Source of the DNA: Flavobacteriales bacterium | GTDB lineage: Bacteria; Bacteroidota; Bacteroidia; NORP154 | Assembly: GCA_012966015.1 (NCBI GenBank) | Contig: DTRI01000131.1 | Span: forward strand, 1 to 35,375 | DNA: 35,375 bases | Direction of reading: 5' to 3' | Shown: positions 9,293 through 18,277 of the stretch, in pieces | Position numbering within the stretch: the first letter of the stretch is position 1 | How the letters are laid out: each line of letters starts with the position of its first letter | Program-made: the position numbers and the translations under genes | Notes under the pieces: model-generated | Database searches by the model: none | Told to the model about the DNA's origin: nothing | Seen by the model: only the letters and a program-made list of their open reading frames with translations

Positions 9293-9324
9293 CAAATATA
9301 ATAAAATAAACGTTAAGGTTCAAC
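9293..9324 (-). promoter_or_regulatory. Bacteroidota-type promoter (TTG-N20-TATATTTG) for the DUF3276 gene
   Basis: Minus strand reads TTG AACCTTAACGTTTATTTTAT TATATTTG, about 107 nt upstream of start 9186. Confidence 0.6.
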
Positions 9325-9354
9325 AGGACAGCAACAGGGGATTAATGATGAAAA

Positions 9355-11163
9355 TTACTGAGAAAGTGGTTGCTCCTCGAGCAATTGTTTTTGGTATAAT
9401 TCATAGTACAAACCACGTAGCTCCATCAACTCTAGATGAGATCCCTGCTCTTTGATGGCTCCCTGGTCCAACACTATAATATTATTCGCATTTTTAACAG
9501 AAGAAACTCGATGGCTAACAATGATGCTTGTTCTGTCTTTCATCACCTCGTTGAGGTTATTCAGAATGGCCTCCTCAGTTTCTGTATCTACAGCCGACAA
9601 ACAATCGTCAAAAATCAGGATTAACGGCTCTTTTATAATAGCCCTGGCGATGGCTACCCGTTGTTTTTGCCCTCCGGATAGCGTTATGCCTCGTTCGCCT
9701 ACTACGGTTTCCAATCCCTTTGAAAATTCTTCTATGTCTCTTAATATCACTGCTTTTCTCGCCGCTTCCTGAATATCGCTCATTTTGCTGTTGACGTTTC
9801 CAAAGGCAATGTTGTTTGCAATTGTATCAGAAAATAGAAATACATCTTGCGGCACATAACCAATAATCTTGCGAATTTTTCCCGGTGCAATGCCAGTGAT
9901 ATCCTCACCATCCAGCTCAATCGTACCTGTATCAGGATTGTACAGTCGGCAGATAAGATTAACAAGTGTAGATTTTCCGGACCCTGTTTTACCTAAAACA
10001 GCGAGTGAATTCCCCTTTGGGATTTTAAATGTTACATTGTTAAGTGCCACAATTCCAGAGTCTTTATAGGTGAAGCTCACGTTCTCAAAAGCAATTCCAT
10101 CACGAATAACCATTTCTTCTTGATCAGAATCCATCTTATACTGCTCTGTTTGTTCATTGAGAAACTCATTTATTCTGGTTTGAGAAGCTGCTGCACGTTG
10201 AACCAAAGAAGTTACCCATCCCAATGATGCGACTGGCCATGTGAGCATATTCACGTAAATGATGAATTCTGCAATGTTACCATTGGTGATATTACCTGCA
10301 ATCACTTCAATTCCACCGAAATAAACGGTTAACAGTGTACTCAGGCCTATAAGTAAGATCATGAACGGGTGAAACAAAGCGTTTACCTTAACCAAAGCCA
10401 GTGACTTGTCTTTATATTGGTTGCATTCTTCTCTAAAGTTTTGGATAGAACTATTCTCACGGTTATATGCTTTGATCACTCTAATACCAGAAAATGCCTC
10501 CTGTGTAAAAATGGAAAGGATTGAAAGCTGATGCTGAACAGATTCACTTTTCCTGTTTATTACATTGCTTACAAAGTAAATGGTGAATGAAAGAATAGGC
10601 AAAGGTGTGAGCACGTATAAGGTTAGCTTGGGATTTACGCTTATCATGGTAGAGATAACAAGAATAAACAGTACCACCAGGTTAATGGTGTACATGATAG
10701 CCGGGCCTAAATACATCCGTACACGGCTTACGTCTTCGCTTATGCGATTCATCAGGTCACCAGTGTTGTTTCTCTTATAAAAGTTATTGTTCAGAGTCTG
10801 GTATTTCTCATATACTTCGCCTTTTAAATCAAATTCAATATAACGAGATACGACAATAACAGTTTGGCGCATGAGAAACGTGAATATACCTTTAAGCAGA
10901 GCGAAAATCAGCACCAGAGCGCCAAAAAACAGTAGCTTGTCAGCGAGATCCTGGTTAGCAATAAATTGATTCAGGAAATCTGTGAAGAAGTATGTTTTTG
11001 CTGCAGCTTGTTCGCTTCTGCCAGCTACTTCGTCAAAAGCCTCCCTGATTACCTGGGCAGGATATATAGCAAAGAGGTTGGAAAGAACAATAAATACCGT
11101 ACCCAGTGCAAGCCGGACCTTGTATTTAAGTAAGTACTTATTCAGGTATGTTAAGGAATTCAC
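9355..11163 (-). CDS. ABC transporter, fused permease/ATP-binding (exporter, MdlB/MsbA-like)
   Basis: Six-TM N-terminal domain; Walker A VLGKTGSGKSTLVN; LSGGQKQRVAIARAI; ILIFDDCLSAVD. Confidence 0.96.
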   Translation of the reverse strand: MNSLTYLNKYLLKYKVRLALGTVFIVLSNLFAIYPAQVIREAFDEVAGRSEQAAAKTYFFTDFLNQFIANQDLADKLLFFGALVLIFALLKGIFTFLMRQTVIVVSRYIEFDLKGEVYEKYQTLNNNFYKRNNTGDLMNRISEDVSRVRMYLGPAIMYTINLVVLFILVISTMISVNPKLTLYVLTPLPILSFTIYFVSNVINRKSESVQHQLSILSIFTQEAFSGIRVIKAYNRENSSIQNFREECNQYKDKSLALVKVNALFHPFMILLIGLSTLLTVYFGGIEVIAGNITNGNIAEFIIYVNMLTWPVASLGWVTSLVQRAAASQTRINEFLNEQTEQYKMDSDQEEMVIRDGIAFENVSFTYKDSGIVALNNVTFKIPKGNSLAVLGKTGSGKSTLVNLICRLYNPDTGTIELDGEDITGIAPGKIRKIIGYVPQDVFLFSDTIANNIAFGNVNSKMSDIQEAARKAVILRDIEEFSKGLETVVGERGITLSGGQKQRVAIARAIIKEPLILIFDDCLSAVDTETEEAILNNLNEVMKDRTSIIVSHRVSSVKNANNIIVLDQGAIKEQGSHLELMELRGLYYELYQKQLLEEQPLSQ

Positions 11164-11177
11164 ATCAGTATTTTCGG

Positions 11178-11209
11178 CAAAGATACTAGTGTAGTGTATA
11201 AGTTAGCAA
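11178..11209 (-). promoter_or_regulatory. Promoter (TTG-N21-TATCTTTG) for the ABC exporter gene
   Basis: Plus strand caaagata (11178-11185) and caa (11207-11209); 14 nt between the -7 box and the GTG start at 11163. Confidence 0.55.
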
Positions 11210-11359
11210 TAAAATGACAGGCGGAATTAAGTCGTTGAACAGGTCAATAGGATGAATTAGTGTTCAAGCGCCATGGTGTTTAAGTTAAAGTTGCTATTCA
11301 AACACCTTAAAATCTTGGCACTTTAACGTATATCTTGAACAACACCAGTATTATTTCAT

Positions 11360-11367
11360 TAATTTTG
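11360..11367 (+). promoter_or_regulatory. -7 element TAATTTTG upstream of nusB
   Basis: TAATTTTG 24 nt upstream of ATG 11392; candidate -33 TTG at 11335-11337 (22-nt spacer, slightly long). Confidence 0.45.
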
Positions 11368-11391
11368 CCGCATAATCTGATCGTTCTTTAT

Positions 11392-12327
11392 ATGTTTAGC
11401 AGGAGGCAGTTGAGGATAAGGGTAATGCAAGCGCTTTATGCGTTTCTTTCACAAGGAGGAGGAAAGCCCCGGGAAGGTGTAAGGGAATTATTGAAGAGCA
11501 TTGACAAGGCTTTCGAGTTATATTGTTTCTTGTTGCTACTGCTCAAAGAGACTTACCAGTATGCATTACTAGATCGTGATTTGGGACTTGCTAAAAACAT
11601 TCCCACTGAGGAAGATCAAAACCCCAATAATAGATTTATCGAAAACGAAGCGCTGAAGGCACTGGCCACCCACAAGCCTTTGGATACCCTGTGCAATAAA
11701 TTGGGTTTGATATGGAATCCGGAAGATGAACTTCCCAAAAAGATATTTATTGAATTTAAAAAGAGTGAGCAATACAATGCCTACCTGAAGTCTGAAACGA
11801 CATCCATCCATGAAGATGTTGAGATCGCTGTTACGCTCTTTCGGAGCTTTTTGGTTCCCCATGAACTCGTTCTGCAAATTGTGGACGAAAGATCTGTGTA
11901 TTGGGAGAGCGGGGTGGAGAGCATGACCCCAATTGTAGTTGGAACAATCAAGTCACTCAAGAATTCGAATTGGAAGCTACACGCAAAAAAAATAGATAAA
12001 GATGATGAGGACTTTATTAAAATGCTATTCGAAACTACGTTGCAAAATAATGAGGAGTACGCGAAATATATTGGCGATAAATCTAAGAATTGGGAAACCG
12101 ACCGAATTGCGTCTATGGACATACTCCTCATGAAAATGGCCATCTCCGAGATTTTGAATTTCTCCGATATTCCAACCAAAGTCTCTCTGAATGAGTATAT
12201 AGAACTTTCAAAACAGTTCAGCGCACCTCAAAGCAAGTCATTCATTAATGGCATTCTGGATAAGATTGTTTCAGATTTGAATAAGAAGAAGAAGATAAAG
12301 AAAACGGGTAAGGGTTTGCGGGTGTGA
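11392..12327 (+). CDS. nusB: transcription antitermination factor NusB (long Bacteroidota form)
   Basis: MFSRRQLRIRVMQALYAF N-terminus; C-terminal NWETDRIASMDILLMKMAISEILNFSDIPTKVSLNEYIELSKQFSAPQSKSFINGILDKI. ORF track start 11335 is upstream of the -7 box, so ATG 11392 is preferred. Confidence 0.94.
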   Translation: MFSRRQLRIRVMQALYAFLSQGGGKPREGVRELLKSIDKAFELYCFLLLLLKETYQYALLDRDLGLAKNIPTEEDQNPNNRFIENEALKALATHKPLDTLCNKLGLIWNPEDELPKKIFIEFKKSEQYNAYLKSETTSIHEDVEIAVTLFRSFLVPHELVLQIVDERSVYWESGVESMTPIVVGTIKSLKNSNWKLHAKKIDKDDEDFIKMLFETTLQNNEEYAKYIGDKSKNWETDRIASMDILLMKMAISEILNFSDIPTKVSLNEYIELSKQFSAPQSKSFINGILDKIVSDLNKKKKIKKTGKGLRV

Positions 12328-12358
12328 TGTCCGGTAAGTCAACGTGGCAAAACTCAGC

Positions 12359-13969
12359 TCACTTTCTAACAATCCTGCTCTTAAAAAAGAGGTAAAGAGG
12401 GAACATCATCATTGCCACTACGGAATAGATTGCTACCTCAAATACTGGCTCTTTTCCTGTTACGTTTTCTGCATAAGGACCAATGAAATTCACAATAAAG
12501 AGGTAGATAATAAATGTGGTGAAAAATAACAGTGTACGGGATATGTTGTATGGTAAAGTCGCCCGGGTGAATATAAAAACGAAAGCAAAAAACAGAAGTA
12601 TACAGGCCAAAACACCTATTTCTCCTAAAAATCGGAATCTGTGTTCACTTTTTTCTTTCTTTACCTTCTCAGCCTCTGTATTCTCCTTCCTAATCCTCTC
12701 TTGATTTTCAAAATTGCATTTTGTTTCTAAGCGACTCAAGGCTTTCTCCATTTCTTCTTTAGCCAGGGTTTTATTTATTGTGGATTGTAGCAAGTTGTAT
12801 TTATTTACCAGTTTGTAATCACCAATGTTGGTGCTAACATCTGCAAGTGCTTTATAAGCAATTTTCATATTCACATTATGTCCTGATTCTTCAGCAAGAG
12901 CCAATCCTTTATTAATGTATTTAACTGCATCTTCAAATTTATTCAGTGCGTGATAAACATGACCAATATTTAAGTACGCGTCCATAATTTCATCAGTATT
13001 CACACTTTCGCTGCTCATGTCCAAGCTGCTAAAATAATTTTCTAGTGCGGCTGAATAATCGCTGTTTGCCTGCTCAGTTTTTCCATTCTCCCGCGACAGA
13101 TTGCCCATGCTATAATGCAGAAGCCCAATATAATTGTACAAACGGACTAAGCCATATTTATCTCCTATTTCATTACTGATTTTTAAACTTTCTGAAAATA
13201 TCTTAGCTGCAGTTGAGTAAGCCAGGTTCGTTTGTGCAGTATCTCCGTTCTCCTGTAATGCAGAGCCTTTCTTCAAATAAACAGTTCCGATACCATTGTT
13301 GCATGATATATAGCCTCGCTTAGCATCTAGGATGCACTGCCGCCTAATCTCTGGGGATACTGAACTTTTCTCATTATCGATTAGCTCAAGCAATTCACTT
13401 TCAGTGCTTCTGCTCCTAAAGAGATAATCGTGTGCCTCCCGGTACTCGCCGTGTTCTTCATAGAACAAGCCCATTTCATAATAGGTTTTGGCAATTTGCT
13501 GCATAGCTTCCCATAGCCTGCCAGGATCATCATCGTGCTTATATATTTTTAATAATTCTTTCTTGACGCCAAGGCTTTTATTTAAATAAACAAGCGTCTT
13601 ACTATAGTCTCCCAAGCTTCTGAAAAGAAACTTCAGATTGTCATATGCGGCAGAAATTCCTTCCTTGAACCTTAGCTCTTCAGCGAGCTTTAATCCTCGA
13701 TCCGCATATATTTTGGCTTGAAGCGGCTCCCTCTCAACATATGCCCGCGATAATTTATTGAGGATAATGACCTTATCAATATTTTCTTTTCCTACTTCTT
13801 CATCTAATCTGGTTAAAGAGTCAATACTGGCAGCAATAATTTGCAAATGATTCTCTAGAGAATCATTTGTTTTGGTATGCTCAATGCTCGCTTCTGACTC
13901 CATCGTATCAGACCAGCTGATATTAATTAGCAGCAGTAAACTGATTGTTAGGAGTGCTCTTTTTTTCAT
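12359..13969 (-). CDS. tetratricopeptide repeat protein with coiled coil and C-terminal transmembrane segments
   Basis: TPR-like helices (AYLNIGHVYHALNKFEDAVKYINKGLALAEE); basic coiled coil; several C-terminal hydrophobic helices. Confidence 0.8.
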   Translation of the reverse strand: MKKRALLTISLLLLINISWSDTMESEASIEHTKTNDSLENHLQIIAASIDSLTRLDEEVGKENIDKVIILNKLSRAYVEREPLQAKIYADRGLKLAEELRFKEGISAAYDNLKFLFRSLGDYSKTLVYLNKSLGVKKELLKIYKHDDDPGRLWEAMQQIAKTYYEMGLFYEEHGEYREAHDYLFRSRSTESELLELIDNEKSSVSPEIRRQCILDAKRGYISCNNGIGTVYLKKGSALQENGDTAQTNLAYSTAAKIFSESLKISNEIGDKYGLVRLYNYIGLLHYSMGNLSRENGKTEQANSDYSAALENYFSSLDMSSESVNTDEIMDAYLNIGHVYHALNKFEDAVKYINKGLALAEESGHNVNMKIAYKALADVSTNIGDYKLVNKYNLLQSTINKTLAKEEMEKALSRLETKCNFENQERIRKENTEAEKVKKEKSEHRFRFLGEIGVLACILLFFAFVFIFTRATLPYNISRTLLFFTTFIIYLFIVNFIGPYAENVTGKEPVFEVAIYSVVAMMMFPLYLFFKSRIVRK

Positions 13970-14244
13970 TATTCAATAGTTACAGGGTGGTATAATATGC
14001 TAATTGAAGCTATGTCGCTGGCCCTGCCATGCATGCTCCTGCTCCGAAGCTTCAGCCCAAACATAAAGCAGGCAAACCGTAATAAATATACAAATTCCCG
14101 CCTTATCTGCCAGCCGGTCGGATACTTCTGCATAAAAACGGTTATGGCTAATTGGATGGCTATATGCACTTATTGTGCTTACGCGCCCTACATCCCCGTC
14201 CCATGTAAACATAAATAAATTTGTTCTGTAACCTCAGTTAATGA

Positions 14245-14252
14245 TATCTTTG
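14245..14252 (+). promoter_or_regulatory. -7 element TATCTTTG with -33 TTTG at 14220-14223 (N21) for the DUF1573 gene
   Basis: TTTG-N21-TATCTTTG, ends 5 nt before the GTG start. Confidence 0.6.
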
Positions 14253-14257
14253 CATCC

Positions 14258-14728
14258 GTGAAAAATAACGCATACCTATTATTGGCAACAACTCTCTTTC
14301 TAATGAGCTGCAGTACCGGCTCGGAGAGTGAAATTGGAACTGGGATTTCCACAGATGTTGTGTTGAATCCTGCCACAGCGTCTGAATCTGGATCAGAAGT
14401 TACTTTACCCAAAATGGTATTTGATAATATAGAATACGATTTTGGAGAGATAGCGCAGGGGGAAAAGGTGGTGCATGCGTTTAAATTTAAAAACGAGGGC
14501 GAAAACACACTGATAATTTCGGATGTTTCAGCCAAGTGTGGATGCACCGTAACGGAATGGCCCAAGATACCTATTGAACCGGGAGCTTCCAGCGAAATTG
14601 AAGTGGTTTTTTCAAGCGAAGGGAAGACGGGACATCAGGTAAAAGTAATTACGGTTATTACTAATTCGATGCCCAACACAACTGTTTTGAAAATTTCTGG
14701 AGACGTACTCACTCCGACAATTGACTAA
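14258..14728 (+). CDS. DUF1573 domain-containing lipoprotein
   Basis: Lipoprotein-like N-terminus FLMSCSTG; FDFGEIAQGEKVVHAFKFKNEGENTLIISDVSAKCGCT motif. Confidence 0.92.
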   Translation: MKNNAYLLLATTLFLMSCSTGSESEIGTGISTDVVLNPATASESGSEVTLPKMVFDNIEYDFGEIAQGEKVVHAFKFKNEGENTLIISDVSAKCGCTVTEWPKIPIEPGASSEIEVVFSSEGKTGHQVKVITVITNSMPNTTVLKISGDVLTPTID

Positions 14729-14761
14729 TTTTTAATTTATCCATTTATAATTTTTTATTCT

Positions 14762-15073
14762 ATGTACAACTTAATACTAATGGAGGCGCCTCAAGGAGAA
14801 TCCAATCCAATGGGGACATTTATTATGCTTGGGTTGATTATGATCGTCTTTTATTTGTTCATGATACGCCCACAAATGAAGAAGAGCAAGGATCAAAAGA
14901 AATTCAGGGAAGGAATCAAGAAAGGGGAAAAGATCGTGACTATTGGAGGGATACACGGAAAGATTGCAGAGATCAAGGACGCAACAGTTCTTATAGATGT
15001 GGAAGGCGGGAACAGGCTAAAAATTGAAAAGTCTGCTATTTCGCTGGAATCATCGGCGACTTTAAACAAGTAG
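14762..15073 (+). CDS. yajC: preprotein translocase subunit YajC
   Basis: YLFMIRPQMKKSKDQKKFREGIKKGEKIVTIGGIHGKIAEI. Confidence 0.96.
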   Translation: MYNLILMEAPQGESNPMGTFIMLGLIMIVFYLFMIRPQMKKSKDQKKFREGIKKGEKIVTIGGIHGKIAEIKDATVLIDVEGGNRLKIEKSAISLESSATLNK

Positions 15074-15178
15074 TAAATTACGCTAATTAGATCAATTAAT
15101 ATCCACAGTGGGTTTACAGCGGCAAATCAAATTTTCCGGTCTTTGATCGGTACTGATTTAGTTATCTAACATCATATT

Positions 15179-15769
15179 ATGCTCAAAGTAGGAATTACCG
15201 GAGGCATTGGAAGTGGAAAGACAACCGTAGCAAAGGTGTTTTCTACCTTGGGTATAGCTGTATATAATGCTGATGAACGCGCCAGATCAATAACGGCTAC
15301 GGATCCGGAAGTAAGAGAGAAAATCGTCACATTATTCGGCGCGGAAGTATTCAATGTAAAGAATGCGTTGAACAGAGCAAAGCTTGCTGAGGTGGTATTC
15401 AGTGATGCAGAAGCATTAGAGAAACTAAACGCAATTGTACATCCTCGGGTCCGCATAGATTTTGGCAAATGGATAGCTGAACAAACATCGGAGTACATTA
15501 TTAAAGAAGCTGCCATATTAATTGAAAATGGTACCCACAAAGAACTGGATGCACTCATTTTGGTAACGGCAGATAAGGAGGAGAGAATAGAAAGGGTGAT
15601 GAAACGCGATGGCGTTAATCGAGAATTGGTTGTTCAGCGAATGAACAATCAAATGGATGACAAAGACAAACAAGAATTTGCTACCTATACAATAGACAAC
15701 GATGACAATCAGCTGGTAATACAGCAGGTATTGGAGATTCATGAAGATCTTATCAGCAAAGCAGGTTAG
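15179..15769 (+). CDS. coaE: dephospho-CoA kinase
   Basis: KVGITGGIGSGKTTVAKVF P-loop; YNADERAR; HPRVRIDF. Confidence 0.96.
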   Translation: MLKVGITGGIGSGKTTVAKVFSTLGIAVYNADERARSITATDPEVREKIVTLFGAEVFNVKNALNRAKLAEVVFSDAEALEKLNAIVHPRVRIDFGKWIAEQTSEYIIKEAAILIENGTHKELDALILVTADKEERIERVMKRDGVNRELVVQRMNNQMDDKDKQEFATYTIDNDDNQLVIQQVLEIHEDLISKAG

Positions 15770-17258
15770 GGCTGTAGATGCCTACACCATCGATCGGGAG
15801 CCCATCGCGTCAATTGATTTGATGGAGCGAGCCTCTATGGCTTGTTTTAAATGGTTGATAGAGAAATATGCTAAGGACCGGCCATTTATTATTTTTTGCG
15901 GGCTGGGAAATAATGGTGGTGATGGCCTGGCCATTGCCCGTCTGCTATCTGAGAAGGGCTATAAAGTTGAAGTGCACATTGTTAGGTACAGCGATGTGCA
16001 ATCAAAAGACTTTCAAACCAATTTGGCAAGGCTGAAAAAGCTGAAATCGGTTTCAATTATCTACAACGATGAGGAGCATATGTGGGATGGTATTCTCATA
16101 CCTGCAGAATCCATAATTATAGATGCCATATTTGGTTCAGGTTTAAGCAGGCCGGTAAGCGGATTTCCAAGAGAGCTCATCAACACCATCAATCATTGCA
16201 CCGTGGATGTGGTGGCTATTGATATACCATCTGGAATGTTCATAGAACAGAATGACAGGAAGCTCCATAAAAACATGGTTCACGCTACCTGGACACTTTC
16301 TTTGCAACTTCCTAAACTGGCTTATATGTTTGCAGACAATGCAGCTATAGTCGGAAACTGGGTATTAATTCCCATAGGGCTTCATGAGGCTGGCATTAAT
16401 GCGCAGAAATCAGATTATCAATTTATTACCACAAGTGACGCTGCCTCTTTAATGCGTACTCGTGATAAGTTCGATCACAAGGGTAAGTTTGGCCATTCTC
16501 TCATGATTGCAGGGAGCAAGGGTATGATGGGAGCTGCAACACTGGCTACCAAGGCCTGTTTAAGAGCTGGTTCAGGACTGGTCACAGCTCTTGTCCCATC
16601 AATAGGATATGGGATCATACAAACCGCTGTGCCTGAGAGTATGGCGCTGGCCGATGTCGACACAGATTGTGTTACAAGAATCCCCAAACTGGATAAATAT
16701 TCGTCTATTGCCATTGGTCCGGGGATAGGCGATAACCAGAAGACAGAGCGGGCTTTGAAGCATTTAATTCAAAATACCGGAGTTCCTCTGGTAATTGATG
16801 CAGACGCAATTAATATAATGGCCAGAAATAAAACCTGGATTTCCTTTGTTCCTGCCAACAGTATTTACACGCCCCATCCCGGTGAGTTTGCCCGCCTTAT
16901 TGATTGGAATGAAACCGGATATGATCTATTGAAAGCACAAATGGACTTCTCAAAAAAGCACGGCGTGTACGTGGTGCTGAAGGGTATGCACACCTCTATC
17001 AGCTGCCCGAATGGCATCTGCTATTTTAATTCAACGGGCAATCCAGGAATGGCTACAGGTGGAAGTGGAGACGTGCTTACTGGGATCATTGCCGGGCTCC
17101 TTGCTCAGCAATACGGTCCGAGGGATGCCTGTATTTTAGGGACTTACTTGCATGGTATTGCCGGTGATTTGGCTGCCGATCAGAAGGGGCAACATTCGTT
17201 AATCGCCTCAGATATTATTGAATTTCTGGGAGCCGCGTTTAAATCCACTTATTCGTAG
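15741..17258 (+). CDS. nnrD: bifunctional NAD(P)H-hydrate epimerase / ADP-dependent NAD(P)H-hydrate dehydratase
   Basis: N-terminal epimerase (MKILSAKQVRAVDAYTI, GLGNNGGDGLAIARLL); C-terminal dehydratase (HKGKFGHSLMIAGSKGMMGAATLA, NPGMATGGSGDVLTGIIAGLLAQ); overlaps coaE by 29 nt. Confidence 0.95.
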   Translation: MKILSAKQVRAVDAYTIDREPIASIDLMERASMACFKWLIEKYAKDRPFIIFCGLGNNGGDGLAIARLLSEKGYKVEVHIVRYSDVQSKDFQTNLARLKKLKSVSIIYNDEEHMWDGILIPAESIIIDAIFGSGLSRPVSGFPRELINTINHCTVDVVAIDIPSGMFIEQNDRKLHKNMVHATWTLSLQLPKLAYMFADNAAIVGNWVLIPIGLHEAGINAQKSDYQFITTSDAASLMRTRDKFDHKGKFGHSLMIAGSKGMMGAATLATKACLRAGSGLVTALVPSIGYGIIQTAVPESMALADVDTDCVTRIPKLDKYSSIAIGPGIGDNQKTERALKHLIQNTGVPLVIDADAINIMARNKTWISFVPANSIYTPHPGEFARLIDWNETGYDLLKAQMDFSKKHGVYVVLKGMHTSISCPNGICYFNSTGNPGMATGGSGDVLTGIIAGLLAQQYGPRDACILGTYLHGIAGDLAADQKGQHSLIASDIIEFLGAAFKSTYS

Positions 17259-17264
17259 ATAGAT

Positions 17265-18092
17265 ATGCTGTACTGCTATAGCAACGGGCACATTATTCCT
17301 TCAGCAGAGGCAACCGTTCACATCAGCGATTTGGGCTTGGTTAGATCCTATGCCGTCTTTGATTTTTTCAGGACTTATGGCGGGAAGCCTTTTCGCATGC
17401 CTGATTATCTGGCGAGATTTAGAAATAGTGCTGCGAACCTGAGACTGCCTTTCAATTTGAGTGATGAAGAATTGTTGAATATCATTAATGTGTTAATGAC
17501 AAAGAGTGAATTGAAGGAGGCTGGGATCAAAATGATACTGACCGGAGGTGAGAGTAAGGACACTATGACCATTGAGAAGCCAAACTTCTTCGTGCAAGTT
17601 ATGGAGCTGTCGGAGCTGTCTGAAGATCATTACACGGAAGGCGTCAAGCTCATAACTTCTGATTTTCAACGTGAGATTCCGGTGGTCAAGTCTACCCATT
17701 ATTTGAATGCCATTAAGCTTCAGCCATTGAAGGAGAAGCACGGTGCCTATGATGTTTTGTACTGCTTTAAGGGAAAGGTTTTGGAGGTTCCGCGCAATAA
17801 CTTCTTTCTGATTAAAAATGACACCCTCATAACGCCAAAAGACGATGTGCTCCTGGGAATTACCAGAAAGGTTACCCTCGAGCTGGCGCAGGATCATTTT
17901 AAGGTAGAGGAGAGGGAAGTAGTGGTTGACGAATTGCAGGAGGCAGATGAAGCCTTCGTAACCGGAACCACAAGGCGAATGGTGCCCGTAGTTCAAATAG
18001 ACGATTACTCAATTGGAGAGGGAAGGGTAGGAGAGGGCACCAAGAAATTGATCGGATTGTTTGATCAGTATATTGGCGAAGTGAGCATTTAA
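17265..18092 (+). CDS. aminotransferase class IV (branched-chain/D-amino-acid/ADC-lyase-like)
   Basis: HISDLGLVRSYAVFDFFRTYGGKPFRMPDYLARF; KSTHYLNAI; EVPRNNFFLIKNDTLITP. Confidence 0.9.
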   Translation: MLYCYSNGHIIPSAEATVHISDLGLVRSYAVFDFFRTYGGKPFRMPDYLARFRNSAANLRLPFNLSDEELLNIINVLMTKSELKEAGIKMILTGGESKDTMTIEKPNFFVQVMELSELSEDHYTEGVKLITSDFQREIPVVKSTHYLNAIKLQPLKEKHGAYDVLYCFKGKVLEVPRNNFFLIKNDTLITPKDDVLLGITRKVTLELAQDHFKVEEREVVVDELQEADEAFVTGTTRRMVPVVQIDDYSIGEGRVGEGTKKLIGLFDQYIGEVSI

Positions 18093-18277
18093 TAAAGTCA
18101 TTGAGCTATCCAATTTAAGCTGGTGTACTGATTTCAGGATTTGCGCCTGCCGCTACATCAGTCGCAATACAATGGCCTTACCATCGGCTCACTATTGAAT
18201 TACCACATCATAGTGAAGGAAAAGGAAAAGCTATAAGAGAAAGAAAAGTAAACTTACCTGTAAATCAGGATTGCATT

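Noticed and set aside
18093-18277. Possible gene remnant between the aminotransferase and purA
   Set aside because: Minus-strand reading gives only a short fragment with stops and no family match I can support.
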